From assembly GCF_030161095.1 (NCBI RefSeq), contig NZ_BSPP01000007.1, positions 310,920 through 374,919 of the forward strand: 64,000 bases of DNA. Reading direction: 5' to 3'. Shown one piece after another: positions 8,905 to 17,776 of the stretch. The stretch is from Cypionkella aquatica. Its GTDB lineage: Bacteria > Pseudomonadota > Alphaproteobacteria > Rhodobacterales > Rhodobacteraceae. Each line of letters starts with the position of its first letter. Position 1 is the stretch's first letter. The translations under genes were made by a program, and so were the position numbers. Under the pieces are notes generated by a model. That model was not told the origin of the DNA. It made no database searches and was given only the letters and a program-made list of their open reading frames with translations.

Positions 8905-9766
8905 GCGCGCTCCGGTCAAACGCGGCCACTTCGGCGCGGGTGGTTTCAATGATGGCATCTGGCACCGGAGTCAGGCTGCCATCTGGATCAGTGTATTTCG
9001 GGGTCGCGGCCAGCAGGGCGCGGGAATAGGGGTGTTTGGGGGCATGAAAGAAATCCGGGATCGTGCTATCTTCCAGCACAAGGCCCGCATAAAGCACCGA
9101 CAGGCTTTGGCAAACCTTGGAGACCACGCCAAGGTCATGGGTGACGAACAGCAAAGCGGTGCCGTGGCGGGCCTGCAGTGCCGCGATCAACTTCAGGATT
9201 TGCTTTTGCACCGTGACATCCAGCGCGGTTGTCGGCTCATCAGCGATGATCAGCTTTGGTTCGGCAGCAAAGGCGCTTGCGATCAGGATACGTTGGCGCA
9301 TGCCGCCCGACAGTTCATGCGGATAGCTGCGCATCACCCGCTCGGTGTCTTGGATCTGGACTTCGGCAAGCAGGGCGCGGGCGCGGGCCTCGGCGTCGCT
9401 TCGGCTCCAGCCCAGAATATCTACCAAGCGGTTGGTGATCTGCGGGCCAATGCGGCGCGACGGGTTCAGCGCGGTCAGAGGGTCTTGCGGGATCAGCGCG
9501 CATTTCGCGCCGATCAGCTGTCGTCGTTTGGCGGAGGGCAGGGTCAGAAGATCGATGCCGTCAAGGATGATCTCGCCGCCGCTGATCTCGACCGAATGTG
9601 GCAAGGTTCCCAGAATAGCTTTGCCGATCATGGATTTACCGGCGCCGGATTCGCCTACCAAGCCGCGCACTTCGCCAGCGGCGACCTCCAGCGAGACGTG
9701 ACGCAGGATTTGATCGGATCGCCCTTTCAGCCGCGCCGACAGATTGCGGATCGACAGGAAGCTCAT
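8897..9766 (-). CDS. Oligopeptide/nickel-type ABC transporter ATPase (DppD/OppD-like)
   Basis: First ATPase of the pair, 289 residues. It shows Walker A GESGAGKSM (last position Met rather than Ser/Thr-Thr, as often seen in DppD), signature LSGGMRQRI, Walker B LIIADEPTTALD and the switch His in FVTHDLG. Start at ATG 9766, overlapping the permease stop by 4 bases (ATGA). An upstream extension to 9913 lies inside the permease gene and is rejected. Confidence 0.88.
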   Translation of the reverse strand: MSFLSIRNLSARLKGRSDQILRHVSLEVAAGEVRGLVGESGAGKSMIGKAILGTLPHSVEISGGEIILDGIDLLTLPSAKRRQLIGAKCALIPQDPLTALNPSRRIGPQITNRLVDILGWSRSDAEARARALLAEVQIQDTERVMRSYPHELSGGMRQRILIASAFAAEPKLIIADEPTTALDVTVQKQILKLIAALQARHGTALLFVTHDLGVVSKVCQSLSVLYAGLVLEDSTIPDFFHAPKHPYSRALLAATPKYTDPDGSLTPVPDAIIETTRAEVAAFDRSAHV

Positions 9767-10614
9767 CGCAGCACCGGATCGAAGCGGTCTTTCAGCCCTT
9801 CGCCCAGTTGCGAAAAGCTGAGAACGGTCAGAAACAATGTGATCAGCGGGAACACCAGCACCCACCAAGCTTGATGGATCGAGGTTCGACCCTCGGAGAT
9901 CATGCCGCCCCAAGTCGGGTCGTCGGTGGAAATCGACAGGTTGACGAAAGACAGGATGGCTTCAACGATGATGGATATTCCCATTTCAAGCGTGAGAAGG
10001 ACGACAATGGTGGGCAGCACGTTTGGCAGAATCTCGGTCAGCATGGTGGACAGCCGGGTGCGTCCTGCGATTTGCGCAGATGCAACGTAGTCCATCGCGC
10101 CTTGGGTCATCGCCTCGGCCCGGATGACGCGGGCAAAGCGGGTCCAGTCGATAACAACGATGGCAATGATGATGGATGACAGACCGGGGCCAAGCACGGC
10201 GATCAGCAGGATTGAGAATAAAACCGGCGGAAACGCCATCCAGATGTCGATGGCACGGCTGATCACCACATCGACCCAGCCGCGCAAAAAACCCGCAAGC
10301 AAGCCCATCGCAGCCCCGACGATGCAAGTGATGCTGCCCGCGATCAGTGCCACGGTCAGGGCAAGACGGCTGCCATAAAGGATGCGGCTGAGCACGTCGC
10401 GGCCCAAGGAATCGGTGCCCAGCAGGTAGCCGGGCTCGTGGCCCTGCAACCAAAATGGCGGCAATTGGCCGAGGAACAAGTCCTGAGCCAGCGGGTCTTT
10501 CGGTGCGATCAGCGGCGCGAAAACTGCGGCCAGCGTCAAAAGGCCAAGCCATCCGGCAGAGAGGATCAGCCGCAGCGGCAGTCTGCGCTTGATTGTGCTG
10601 CGGGCGTCAAGCAT
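9763..10614 (-). CDS. ABC transporter permease (DppC-like)
   Basis: Inner-membrane permease, 283 residues, with a DppC-type N-terminus (first helix LGLLTLAAVFAPLIAP) and GTDSLGRDVLSRILYGSR, characteristic of the family. The conserved cytoplasmic loop appears as YVASAQIAGRTRLSTMLTEILPN. It overlaps the DppB-like stop by 8 bases and the next ATPase by 4, so the operon is tightly coupled. Confidence 0.9.
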   Translation of the reverse strand: MLDARSTIKRRLPLRLILSAGWLGLLTLAAVFAPLIAPKDPLAQDLFLGQLPPFWLQGHEPGYLLGTDSLGRDVLSRILYGSRLALTVALIAGSITCIVGAAMGLLAGFLRGWVDVVISRAIDIWMAFPPVLFSILLIAVLGPGLSSIIIAIVVIDWTRFARVIRAEAMTQGAMDYVASAQIAGRTRLSTMLTEILPNVLPTIVVLLTLEMGISIIVEAILSFVNLSISTDDPTWGGMISEGRTSIHQAWWVLVFPLITLFLTVLSFSQLGEGLKDRFDPVLR

Positions 10615-11617
10615 GGCGCAACCTTGGGTTCAATGCGGCATAAGTCAGGTCGACCAACAGGTTAACTCCGGTGAAGATCACCGCAAACAAGATGACGATG
10701 CCTTGAATCAGCGGCAAATCGCGGTTGATCACCGCGTCGATCGCCATATTGCCGAGACCCTCGTAGGAAAACAGACGCTCGATAATCACTGTGCCGCCGA
10801 TCAGAAAAGTAAACTGCACGCCAACCAAAGTCAGCGTTGGCAGAATCGCATTCGGCAGCGCCTCGTGTAGGATGACATGGGTTTCCGAATAGCCCTTGGT
10901 GCGGGCAAGGGTGACATAATCAAGATGCATGGTTTCTTTAAGGGATTGTTTAAGAAGTTGGCCGATGATGGCAGCCAAAGGTATCGCAAGCGCCAAGGCG
11001 GGCATGAACATATGTGCTGCAATATCCAGCCACAGATCAAAGCGCAGGCGCAAGGCGGCCTCGGTCAGGTAGAAATTCGTGCTGAAGGGCAGGGCAAGCG
11101 ATGGCGTGACGCGCCCCGAGATATGAAATACCGGCATCAACACGCCAAATGTCAGGATCAGGATCAACCCCCATAGGAAATCCGGCACCGACAGCGCCAT
11201 GCCATTGCCAATATCAATTGCCGCCTCGGTTTTGCTGCCGCGCAGCCTTGTGCCGGTCAACGCCATGGTGCCGCCGATCACGATGGCGATGCACAAAGCC
11301 ATCACTGACAGCTCCAAAGTCGCGGGCAGGCGGCTGAGAACCAGCTGTAAAACTGGCTGCTTGGTGGTGATTGAATTGCCAAAATCCCCCTGCATCACGC
11401 CAGAAAGCCAGATCAGAAACTGCTGCGGGATGCTTTTGTCCAATCCGTAAAGCGCGGTCAGCCGTGCGACATCAGCCTCGGTCGCGCCGGGGGGCAGCAT
11501 CATCGCGATCGGGTTGCCCGGAACCACACGGATCACGAAAAACACGATCAGCGCCACACCGAACAGCGTTATGAAAGTGGTGCATAATCGCAGGGTAACC
11601 GATTGAAGAAACAGCAT
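10607..11617 (-). CDS. ABC transporter permease (DppB-like)
   Basis: Inner-membrane permease, 336 residues from ATG 11617 (MLFLQSVTLRL). An AGGA lies about 13 bases upstream. Family features: FFVIRVVPGNPI near the N-terminus, YGLDKSIPQQFLIWL, and the loop DYVTLARTKGYSETHVILHEALPN. A longer frame to 11680 runs back towards the intergenic hairpin and has no family match. Partner of the DppC-like protein. Confidence 0.88.
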   Translation of the reverse strand: MLFLQSVTLRLCTTFITLFGVALIVFFVIRVVPGNPIAMMLPPGATEADVARLTALYGLDKSIPQQFLIWLSGVMQGDFGNSITTKQPVLQLVLSRLPATLELSVMALCIAIVIGGTMALTGTRLRGSKTEAAIDIGNGMALSVPDFLWGLILILTFGVLMPVFHISGRVTPSLALPFSTNFYLTEAALRLRFDLWLDIAAHMFMPALALAIPLAAIIGQLLKQSLKETMHLDYVTLARTKGYSETHVILHEALPNAILPTLTLVGVQFTFLIGGTVIIERLFSYEGLGNMAIDAVINRDLPLIQGIVILFAVIFTGVNLLVDLTYAALNPRLRHA

Positions 11618-11681
11618 AAATCCAATTTTCCTAAGCGGACGCTGCTTTGGACAAGCGCGTGCTTTCACATGGGTTGACATA

Positions 11682-11716
11682 GCCCGGGGGGCCGGGGGAC
11701 GGGCGGCCCCCCGGCC
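11682..11716 (-). repeat. GC-rich hairpin between binding-protein and permease genes
   Basis: Arms 11682-11694 and 11704-11716 are 13 bases with one mismatch and a 9-base loop, almost entirely G/C. It starts about 10 bases after the stop of the solute-binding-protein gene, with no U-run. It is suited to slowing 3' decay of the binding-protein mRNA and lowering permease expression. Confidence 0.75.
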
Positions 11717-11726
11717 TTTACGAGGG

Positions 11727-13247
11727 TTACGCGCGTTTCATCAGATAGGGCAACAAGGCCCCCGAGGCATGCGGCGTCACCACCACTCCCGGTGCCGACA
11801 GGATCGGCTGCACATATTGCAGCAGCGGGATCACCAAAGCGTTCTCGGCGATGAAAGCATCGACTTTTTTCCAACCGTCAATGCGCTTGGCCTCGTCTTT
11901 TTCGCCCCAAAGTGGGCCGATCATGTCGATCAGATCCTGACCATCCCACACCGAATGGGGCGAAGGGCCAAACATCGCAAAGCCGGTCGAAGTGGTCGGA
12001 TCGCCGACCGAATTGCCCCAGTTGTAGAAAGCAGCGGGGGCGAGTTGGTCGGCGGCACGCAGTTCGTAATGCTTGGCGATCTCATAGGTTTCGATCTCGG
12101 CCTCAATTCCGACCTTGCGCCACAGACCAACGATGGCCTGGATCATCTCGTAATCCTTGGGCTTGAAACCCTTGGTGGTTTGGATTTTGAATTTGACAGG
12201 ATTATCAACAGAGTAGCCAGAGTCCGCCAGCAGTTTCACGGCCAATTCAGGATCGTAAGGCACCTTGATGCTGGCGTCGTAGGCGTCGTATTCAGGAGTT
12301 TCCAACGTATCAATCGGCACACCGTAGCCTTTCAGCAGCCGGTCGATGATGGTTTGCTTGTCGATGGCATGTGCTGCGGCCTTGCGCACATTCGGGTCAA
12401 GCATCACGTCGATGTCGTTCAAAAAGATCATGCCGATATCGGAAATCGGCGTGGCGGTGCCAGTCAGAGTGGCTTTCAGGCGATCGTATTCCTCGTAGGG
12501 CACTTCCAAAGTGACATGAGAATTACCGGATTCCACCTCGGCCACGCGGGCGGCGGCGTCGGTGACAAATTTGATCGTCACAGTTTCAAAAGCCGGCGCC
12601 CCGCCCCAATACTTGGCGTTGGCTTTCAGGCGCACGAAGGCGTCACGCTCAAATTTCTCAACCATATAGGGGCCAGAGCCGATCGGGGCCGCCTCAAAAC
12701 CCTCGGCGCCAACCGATGTGTAATAGGCTTTCGGCAGCACATAGCCGGTCAGGAAATACATCCATTTGAAAATAGTGGGGTCAAATTGTGCCACATCCGC
12801 CAGCACCTTATTGCCCTCAACCCGATGATTTGTAAGGGTTCCCCAGACGAATTGGATCGGGCTGCCGGTGGCTGGATCGGCGACACGCGCAAGGCTCCAC
12901 GCGACATCTTCGGCGGTCAGCGGGCTGCCGTCGTGCCAAGTCACACCGTCGCGCACTGTCATCCAGACCTGGGTTTTATCATCGTTCCAGCCCCAATCGG
13001 TCAGAATACCGGGGGCGGGTTTCAGATCAGGCTGTTGCAGGATGAACTGGTCAAACACCGATTGGTAGATGCCCTGAATGGTCGGATTGACCGCCGATGG
13101 CCCAGTGGTCGGATCCCATGCGGGCAGATTGACATTATAGGCGATGACCAATTCTTCGATGGCCTGCGCGCGAACGGGCAGGCTTAAGGCCGTCAGCGAA
13201 AGGCTGGCAGCGGAAAGTTGCAAAAGAGCACGACGGTTGAGTTTCAT
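11727..13247 (-). CDS. Family 5 extracellular solute-binding protein (DppA-like), Tat-type signal
   Basis: Periplasmic binding protein of the importer. The 506 residues are typical of the SBP_bac_5 family, with the motifs YQSVFDQFI, VTWHDGSPLTAEDV and GSGPYMVEKFERD. The signal (NRRALLQLSAASLSLTALSL ending VRAQA) contains a twin-arginine-like pair. Family 5 members bind peptides, nickel, opines, glycosides or other small molecules, so the ligand cannot be named. It is the second gene of the (-) operon, 33 bases after an FAD oxidoreductase gene, which suggests that the imported compound, or a product of it, is that enzyme's substrate. Confidence 0.9.
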   Translation of the reverse strand: MKLNRRALLQLSAASLSLTALSLPVRAQAIEELVIAYNVNLPAWDPTTGPSAVNPTIQGIYQSVFDQFILQQPDLKPAPGILTDWGWNDDKTQVWMTVRDGVTWHDGSPLTAEDVAWSLARVADPATGSPIQFVWGTLTNHRVEGNKVLADVAQFDPTIFKWMYFLTGYVLPKAYYTSVGAEGFEAAPIGSGPYMVEKFERDAFVRLKANAKYWGGAPAFETVTIKFVTDAAARVAEVESGNSHVTLEVPYEEYDRLKATLTGTATPISDIGMIFLNDIDVMLDPNVRKAAAHAIDKQTIIDRLLKGYGVPIDTLETPEYDAYDASIKVPYDPELAVKLLADSGYSVDNPVKFKIQTTKGFKPKDYEMIQAIVGLWRKVGIEAEIETYEIAKHYELRAADQLAPAAFYNWGNSVGDPTTSTGFAMFGPSPHSVWDGQDLIDMIGPLWGEKDEAKRIDGWKKVDAFIAENALVIPLLQYVQPILSAPGVVVTPHASGALLPYLMKRA

Positions 13248-13280
13248 AGCGTTTCCCTGTGGTTATGGATGAAGCCGGAG

Positions 13281-14846
13281 TTATTTTCCGGTCAGTTTTT
13301 GGGCGAGAAGATAGCCTGATCCAGCACCAAGCCCCGCGCCGGGCCAAACCGCGGCGCCGGTCAGGTGCAAGTTCTGGATCGGGGTCGATCCATCGGCATG
13401 GCCCCGCAGCGGGCGAAACAGAAAGTTCTGCGCCAGATGATGGCTGCCGCAAACCTGATCGCCGCCGACCAGGTTGGGGTTGTCGGATTCAAGTTCGGTC
13501 GGCGCCACGATGCGTTTGGCCAGAATTTTGGCTTGGGTGCCGGGGGCGTAGCGTTCCAGAATATCGAAGGCACGTTGAGCGAAGGGGGCGGCGGCCTCGT
13601 CCCATGTCTTGGCGCTGATCTCGCCTTTCGCATCGCCCTTGATCTCGGCCGGAGCCATGCGGATTTGCACCCAAAGCGTGTGCTTGCCCTCGGGTGCGCG
13701 CGAGGGGTCCACAGTGGTGGGTTGGCCCACGACCAGCACCGGTTCATCCGGCAAAAGCCCGGCTTTCGCTTGCTGGTAGGTGCGCGCCATCTGGTCAAGG
13801 CTGGGGGCGAGGTGGACATAAGCAAAAGATTTCAATTGGCTACCCGCCGCCCACTCTGGCAGATCTGAAAGGGCAAGATGCAGCATCATCGTGCCGGGCG
13901 CATGGCTAAAGGCGGTCAGTTTGGTATCGAAATCGCTGGTGCCACCAGTCAGTCGCGGCAGGGCACGCGGTGCGACATTGGCGATGACGGCTCGACGGGC
14001 GGTGATTTCGCGTCCGTCTGCCAGAAGAATCCCACTGGCCTTGCCATTGCTATGCAGGATGCGGGTGACTGTTTGTCCAACCTCGATCCGCCCACCACGC
14101 GCTGTGATCGCGCCGACCAGCGCGCGAATGATGGTATCCGCGCCGCCTTTGCCCAGCACCATGCCAAATGCTTGCCCTGCCATGCCTTCAAGATACGGAA
14201 AAACCGCGCCGCCAGCGATGTCGGGCGCAAAATCAAGGTGCATCCCCCAAGCGCCCAGCATCGCCCGAACTTGCGGATGCTCGAACGTTTGCTCTAGCCA
14301 TTGCCGGGGGGATTGCGTCAGAAATCGCGCCAGATCAAGCGTGCCGCCAAGGCCTTTGGCGCGAAGTATTTTGAACATGAAATATGCAATCGCACGCAAT
14401 TTCATCTTGCTGCCAAGAAGCGCAAAGATATGTGGCGCCTCTGTGGGAAAGGCTTTGGTCAGTTTGGCCCAGGTTTCGGCATCAGCAGAAGAAAGCGCCG
14501 CGATCCGCGCCTGCGTCACGACGGCATCAGTCGAGACGCCGCACCAATTGCCATCAGGGAAAACGCTGGCAAATGGGTTGGCGACCGGGGCAAATTCTAG
14601 TCCATTTGCCGCCAACTCACCGCCATAACGCTTCATAAACGGCGATCCGGCGAACAAAGACAGGTTCATCGCGGCCCAGTCATGCCGAAAGCCGGGCAAG
14701 GTGTATGCGTCTGATTTCACCGCACCGCCAGCCACCGCAGCCTGTTCAAACAGCGCGACCTTCCAGCCATTCGCGGCGAGGTGCAAAGCAGAGGCCAGGC
14801 TGTTGTGGCCCGCACCGATAAAAACCGCGTCGTAGCTTTCTGACAT
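13281..14846 (-). CDS. FAD-dependent oxidoreductase, phytoene-desaturase-like family, paralog 1
   Basis: Cytoplasmic flavoprotein of the broad phytoene-dehydrogenase-like (COG1233-type) family. The dinucleotide-binding N-terminus DAVFIGAGHNSLASAL is clear, with the family's FAD segment GGAVKSDAYTLPGFRHD and the C-terminal FAD motif GAAVWPGAGLGAGSGY. 521 residues from ATG 14846, with GGAGCC upstream; a GTG/ATG extension to 14885 enters the divergent promoter. Although carotenoid enzymes share the fold, no other carotenoid gene is nearby. It heads the importer operon and has a paralog of nearly equal length at 15738-17309 in the divergent operon; the reaction is unknown. Confidence 0.82.
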   Translation of the reverse strand: MSESYDAVFIGAGHNSLASALHLAANGWKVALFEQAAVAGGAVKSDAYTLPGFRHDWAAMNLSLFAGSPFMKRYGGELAANGLEFAPVANPFASVFPDGNWCGVSTDAVVTQARIAALSSADAETWAKLTKAFPTEAPHIFALLGSKMKLRAIAYFMFKILRAKGLGGTLDLARFLTQSPRQWLEQTFEHPQVRAMLGAWGMHLDFAPDIAGGAVFPYLEGMAGQAFGMVLGKGGADTIIRALVGAITARGGRIEVGQTVTRILHSNGKASGILLADGREITARRAVIANVAPRALPRLTGGTSDFDTKLTAFSHAPGTMMLHLALSDLPEWAAGSQLKSFAYVHLAPSLDQMARTYQQAKAGLLPDEPVLVVGQPTTVDPSRAPEGKHTLWVQIRMAPAEIKGDAKGEISAKTWDEAAAPFAQRAFDILERYAPGTQAKILAKRIVAPTELESDNPNLVGGDQVCGSHHLAQNFLFRPLRGHADGSTPIQNLHLTGAAVWPGAGLGAGSGYLLAQKLTGK

Positions 14847-14945
14847 TTTTGGCTCCGCTTGACGTTGGGATATTTGCAAATGCATTTAATTCTGTCTAGT
14901 CTTATTCCTCAAGGCGGGGCAGCCGCCGCAATCAGGGAGATAGCG
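14847..14945. promoter_or_regulatory. Divergent promoter with overlapping palindromes (14872-14887), candidate MarR operator
   Basis: Between the two divergent operons, ATTTGCAAAT (14872-14881) and AAATGCATTT (14878-14887) are both perfect palindromes that overlap. This is the kind of AT-rich dyad MarR proteins bind, and a MarR gene is in the plus-strand operon. Shine-Dalgarno AGGGAGA (14934-14940) serves the plus-strand gene. Confidence 0.5.
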
Positions 14946-15734
14946 ATGAGTTCAGCTGACGTATTGGCCGCTCTGGCCGGGATGATCGCCTCGGGTGGGG
15001 TGGAAGTGGTGGATTGCACTGGCGTTCTGGGGCCGAACACGCCGCTGTTGAAACTGCCGCCGGATTTCGCCAAGGACACCCCGAAAATCGAGATTCACCG
15101 GATTTCGGAATATGATCAAGACGGGCCATTCTGGGCATGGAACTGGTTGAAGGTTGGCGAGCATTCGGGCACACATTTCGACGCGCCGCACCACTGGATC
15201 ACCGGCAAGGATTACGCGGACGGCTACACCGACACGCTGCCGGTGCAGCGTTTGGTCGCCCCCGTTAATGTTTTGGACTTTGCCGCGGAATGTGGTGCCA
15301 ATCCGGATTTCCTTTTGACGATCGACCATGTGAAGGCTTGGGAAGCCAAGCACGGTGCGATTGGTGCGGGAGAATGGGTCGTTCTGCGGTCTGATTGGGA
15401 CAAGCGCAGCCATTCCGAGGACTTGTTCCTGAATGCCGATGCGACCGGGCCGCACACGCCGGGGCCGACCGCAGAAGTCATCGAGTATTTGATTTCAAAG
15501 GGAATTGTTGGTTGGGGCAGCCAGTGCATTGGCACTGATGCGGGGCAGGCGGGGGGCATGACACCGCCTTTTCCGGCGCATAACCTGCTGCACAAGAACA
15601 ACTGCTATGGTTTGGCCAGCCTTGCCAATCTGGACCGCCTGCCTGCCAAGGGCGCGATCCTGATTGCGGCACCGTTGAAGATCGAGAACGGCACAGGCTC
15701 TCCTATTCGCGCATTGGCGCTGGTGGCGCGTTAA
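14946..15734 (+). CDS. Cyclase-family protein (KynB-like metal-dependent hydrolase)
   Basis: 262-residue member of the cyclase family, which includes kynurenine formamidase and isatin hydrolase. The metal-binding signature appears as GEHSGTHFDAPHHW (HxGTHxDxPxH). These enzymes hydrolyse amides or lactams, often of aromatic compounds. Start at ATG 14946, with AGGGAGA about 5-11 bases upstream; the frame is open further but only through the promoter. First gene of a plus-strand operon that continues, 3 bases later, with an FAD oxidoreductase, then MarR and the indolepyruvate-oxidoreductase-like genes. A lactam or formyl-amide substrate on the route to an aromatic 2-oxoacid would fit, but that is inference. 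Confidence 0.85.
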   Translation: MSSADVLAALAGMIASGGVEVVDCTGVLGPNTPLLKLPPDFAKDTPKIEIHRISEYDQDGPFWAWNWLKVGEHSGTHFDAPHHWITGKDYADGYTDTLPVQRLVAPVNVLDFAAECGANPDFLLTIDHVKAWEAKHGAIGAGEWVVLRSDWDKRSHSEDLFLNADATGPHTPGPTAEVIEYLISKGIVGWGSQCIGTDAGQAGGMTPPFPAHNLLHKNNCYGLASLANLDRLPAKGAILIAAPLKIENGTGSPIRALALVAR

Positions 15735-15737
15735 CCA

Positions 15738-17309
15738 ATGGCCGCCGATCTGGGGAAATTTGATCACGTTATCATCGGCTCGGGGATCAACGGGCTGGTG
15801 GCGGCCAGCATGTTGGCGCTGAAGGGCGCACGCGTGCTGGTGTTGGAACGTGAGGCGCGGATCGGCGGCTGTCTTTACACGGATGAAATCACCTTGCCGG
15901 GGTTCCGGCATGATGTGATGGCGGCGACGTTTGTGTTGTTCATGACCTCGCCCGCCGGGGCGGTTTTGGGACCGCATCTGGCCAAGCATGGCTTTGAGTA
16001 TTGCCATAGCCCGCACCCGACAGCGGTGTTGCGGCCCGATGGCTCTGCGCTGGTCCTGTCGATGGATCAGGCCCGGAATGTCAGTGCATTTAACACTTTG
16101 GCAGCAGGCGACGGGGATCAACATGCCCGCGATGTTGGCGGTATTGCTGCAGACGCGCCGTTTTTGTTCGCGCTTTTGGGGGGTAATCTGTGGTCTTGGA
16201 GCACAGTGAAACTGTTGTTCGGGCAGGTGCGCAAGCGCGGATTGCGCGGGCTTGCGGCGTGGCTGGGCAGCGCTTTGACCCCGGCGCGGGGGTGGTTGGA
16301 AAGCAATTATCAAAGCCCGCTGGTGCAGGCTTTGTGGGCACCTTGGGTGCTGCATTGTGGCCTGGCGCCGGAATCTGCCTATTCGGCCCAGATGGGCAAA
16401 GTGATTGCCTTTGCACTGGAGGCTGCGGGCGCGCCGATCTCGAAAGGTGGCGCGGGGCAAGCTGCGGCGGCGTTTCGCGGGCTGATTGAATCGCAGGGCG
16501 GTGTGATCCGCACCGGGACCGAGGTTGAGAAAATCACCACGCGCGAAGGCCGTGTGACCGGTGTGCGGCTGGCGGGGGGCGAGACGGTTGCTTGCAAATC
16601 TGTGCTCGCCTCGGTCGCGCCGGGGCAGCTTTATGGGCGATTGCTGGATGTACCCCTGCCGCAAGATCAGGCGGCGGTGCGGCAATTCCGGCATGGTCGT
16701 GGCAACTTTCAGTTGCATTATGCGCTCGACCGCGTGCCCGAATGGTTAACGCCGGGGCTGGAAGATGTGGCGCTGATCCATCTGTCGGACGGCATCGATG
16801 CTGTTTCAAAGTCCGCCAATGAGGCCGAGCGTGGCATGCTGCCCGCAGTGCCCACAATCTGCGTAGGCCAACCGTCCAAACTGGACCCAAGCCGATGCCC
16901 GGACGGCAAGGCGATCTTGTGGCTGCAGATCCCTGACGCGCCGCGCATCATCAAAGGCGATGCCGGCGGCGAGATCACGGCGCAAGATTGGGACGATGCG
17001 CGTGAGGCTTTTGCTGAGCGGATTGAGGCGATTTTAGCAAGCCATATCAAAGATTTCCACCAGATCAAGCTGGCGCGCAAAGCCTATTCTCCGGCGGATC
17101 TGGAACGGATGAATTGCAACCTTGTGGGCGGCGATCCCTATGGTGGGGCGTGCAGTCTTGATCAGTTTTTCATCTGGCGCCCCTTTGCCCATTCGACCAA
17201 TGGCACGGGGCCGGTGCGCGGGTTGATCCATATCGGTGCCTCCACCCATCCCGGGCCGGGCTTGGGCGGCGGATCGGGCTTTAACGCGGCAAAGAGGTTG
17301 GGCGCATGA
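15738..17309 (+). CDS. FAD-dependent oxidoreductase, phytoene-desaturase-like family, paralog 2
   Basis: 523-residue flavoprotein related to the gene at 13281-14846. N-terminal dinucleotide motif HVIIGSGINGLVAASML, the shared LPGFRHD segment near residue 55, the shared GxITAxDWDxA region, NLVGGDPYGG near residue 460 and the C-terminal GASTHPGPGLGGGSGF. Shared landmarks along the whole length show that the two arose from one ancestor. Its stop overlaps the MarR gene by ATGA. Whether the two paralogs act on successive intermediates or form a heteromer is not visible from sequence. Confidence 0.82.
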   Translation: MAADLGKFDHVIIGSGINGLVAASMLALKGARVLVLEREARIGGCLYTDEITLPGFRHDVMAATFVLFMTSPAGAVLGPHLAKHGFEYCHSPHPTAVLRPDGSALVLSMDQARNVSAFNTLAAGDGDQHARDVGGIAADAPFLFALLGGNLWSWSTVKLLFGQVRKRGLRGLAAWLGSALTPARGWLESNYQSPLVQALWAPWVLHCGLAPESAYSAQMGKVIAFALEAAGAPISKGGAGQAAAAFRGLIESQGGVIRTGTEVEKITTREGRVTGVRLAGGETVACKSVLASVAPGQLYGRLLDVPLPQDQAAVRQFRHGRGNFQLHYALDRVPEWLTPGLEDVALIHLSDGIDAVSKSANEAERGMLPAVPTICVGQPSKLDPSRCPDGKAILWLQIPDAPRIIKGDAGGEITAQDWDDAREAFAERIEAILASHIKDFHQIKLARKAYSPADLERMNCNLVGGDPYGGACSLDQFFIWRPFAHSTNGTGPVRGLIHIGASTHPGPGLGGGSGFNAAKRLGA

Positions 17310-17776
17310 ACGATGAGACGCCGATTGTGCCGCGTTTGGGCGAGATTGGATTAACCAACTTTGCCCCTTATCTGATGAACCGCATCATGGGGCGCTACAA
17401 CGCCAGCCTGCGCGATGAGATGGCCGATCTTGGCCTGAGCACGCCGAAAATGCGGGCTTTGGCGGTGCTTTCGGTGATTGAGGCGCCGCTGATCCGCGAA
17501 CTTGCGGTCTACACGGTGATCGACCCGTCAACTTTGTCGCGCAGTTTGGATCAATTGCAGGCCGATGGCTTGATCCGGCGCGAGGCTGACAGCAGCGACA
17601 GCCGCGCGGTGCGGGTTTTGATCACAGAGGCAGGGCGCGCGGCGTTTGAGACGCTTTGGCCTCATATGGCCGAGGCGCAATCCAAGATGTTTCGCGGAAT
17701 CCCGGATGCCGAACGCCGGGCCTTCACGGCTACCCTTCAGAAAATGCTGACAAATATCAGAAAGCACGAGATTTAG
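17306..17776 (+). CDS. MarR-family transcriptional regulator
   Basis: 156-residue winged-helix regulator. The MarR DNA-binding region is clear: LAVYTVIDPSTLSRSLDQLQ (recognition helix) followed by the wing with the family's DSRAVRVLITEAGR. These are usually repressors released by aromatic or phenolic ligands. Coupled by ATGA to the upstream oxidoreductase and directly abutting iorA, so it most likely regulates its own operon and the divergent importer operon through the palindromes at 14872-14887. Confidence 0.88.
   Translation: MNDETPIVPRLGEIGLTNFAPYLMNRIMGRYNASLRDEMADLGLSTPKMRALAVLSVIEAPLIRELAVYTVIDPSTLSRSLDQLQADGLIRREADSSDSRAVRVLITEAGRAAFETLWPHMAEAQSKMFRGIPDAERRAFTATLQKMLTNIRKHEI

Noticed and set aside
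11769-13187. Antisense open frame of 472 codons opposite the family-5 binding protein
   Set aside because: Composition of a shadow frame, no family resemblance.
13281-17309. A carotenoid-biosynthesis locus
   Set aside because: Only the fold is shared with phytoene desaturases; no crtB, crtE or crtY-like genes are near and the context is catabolic.
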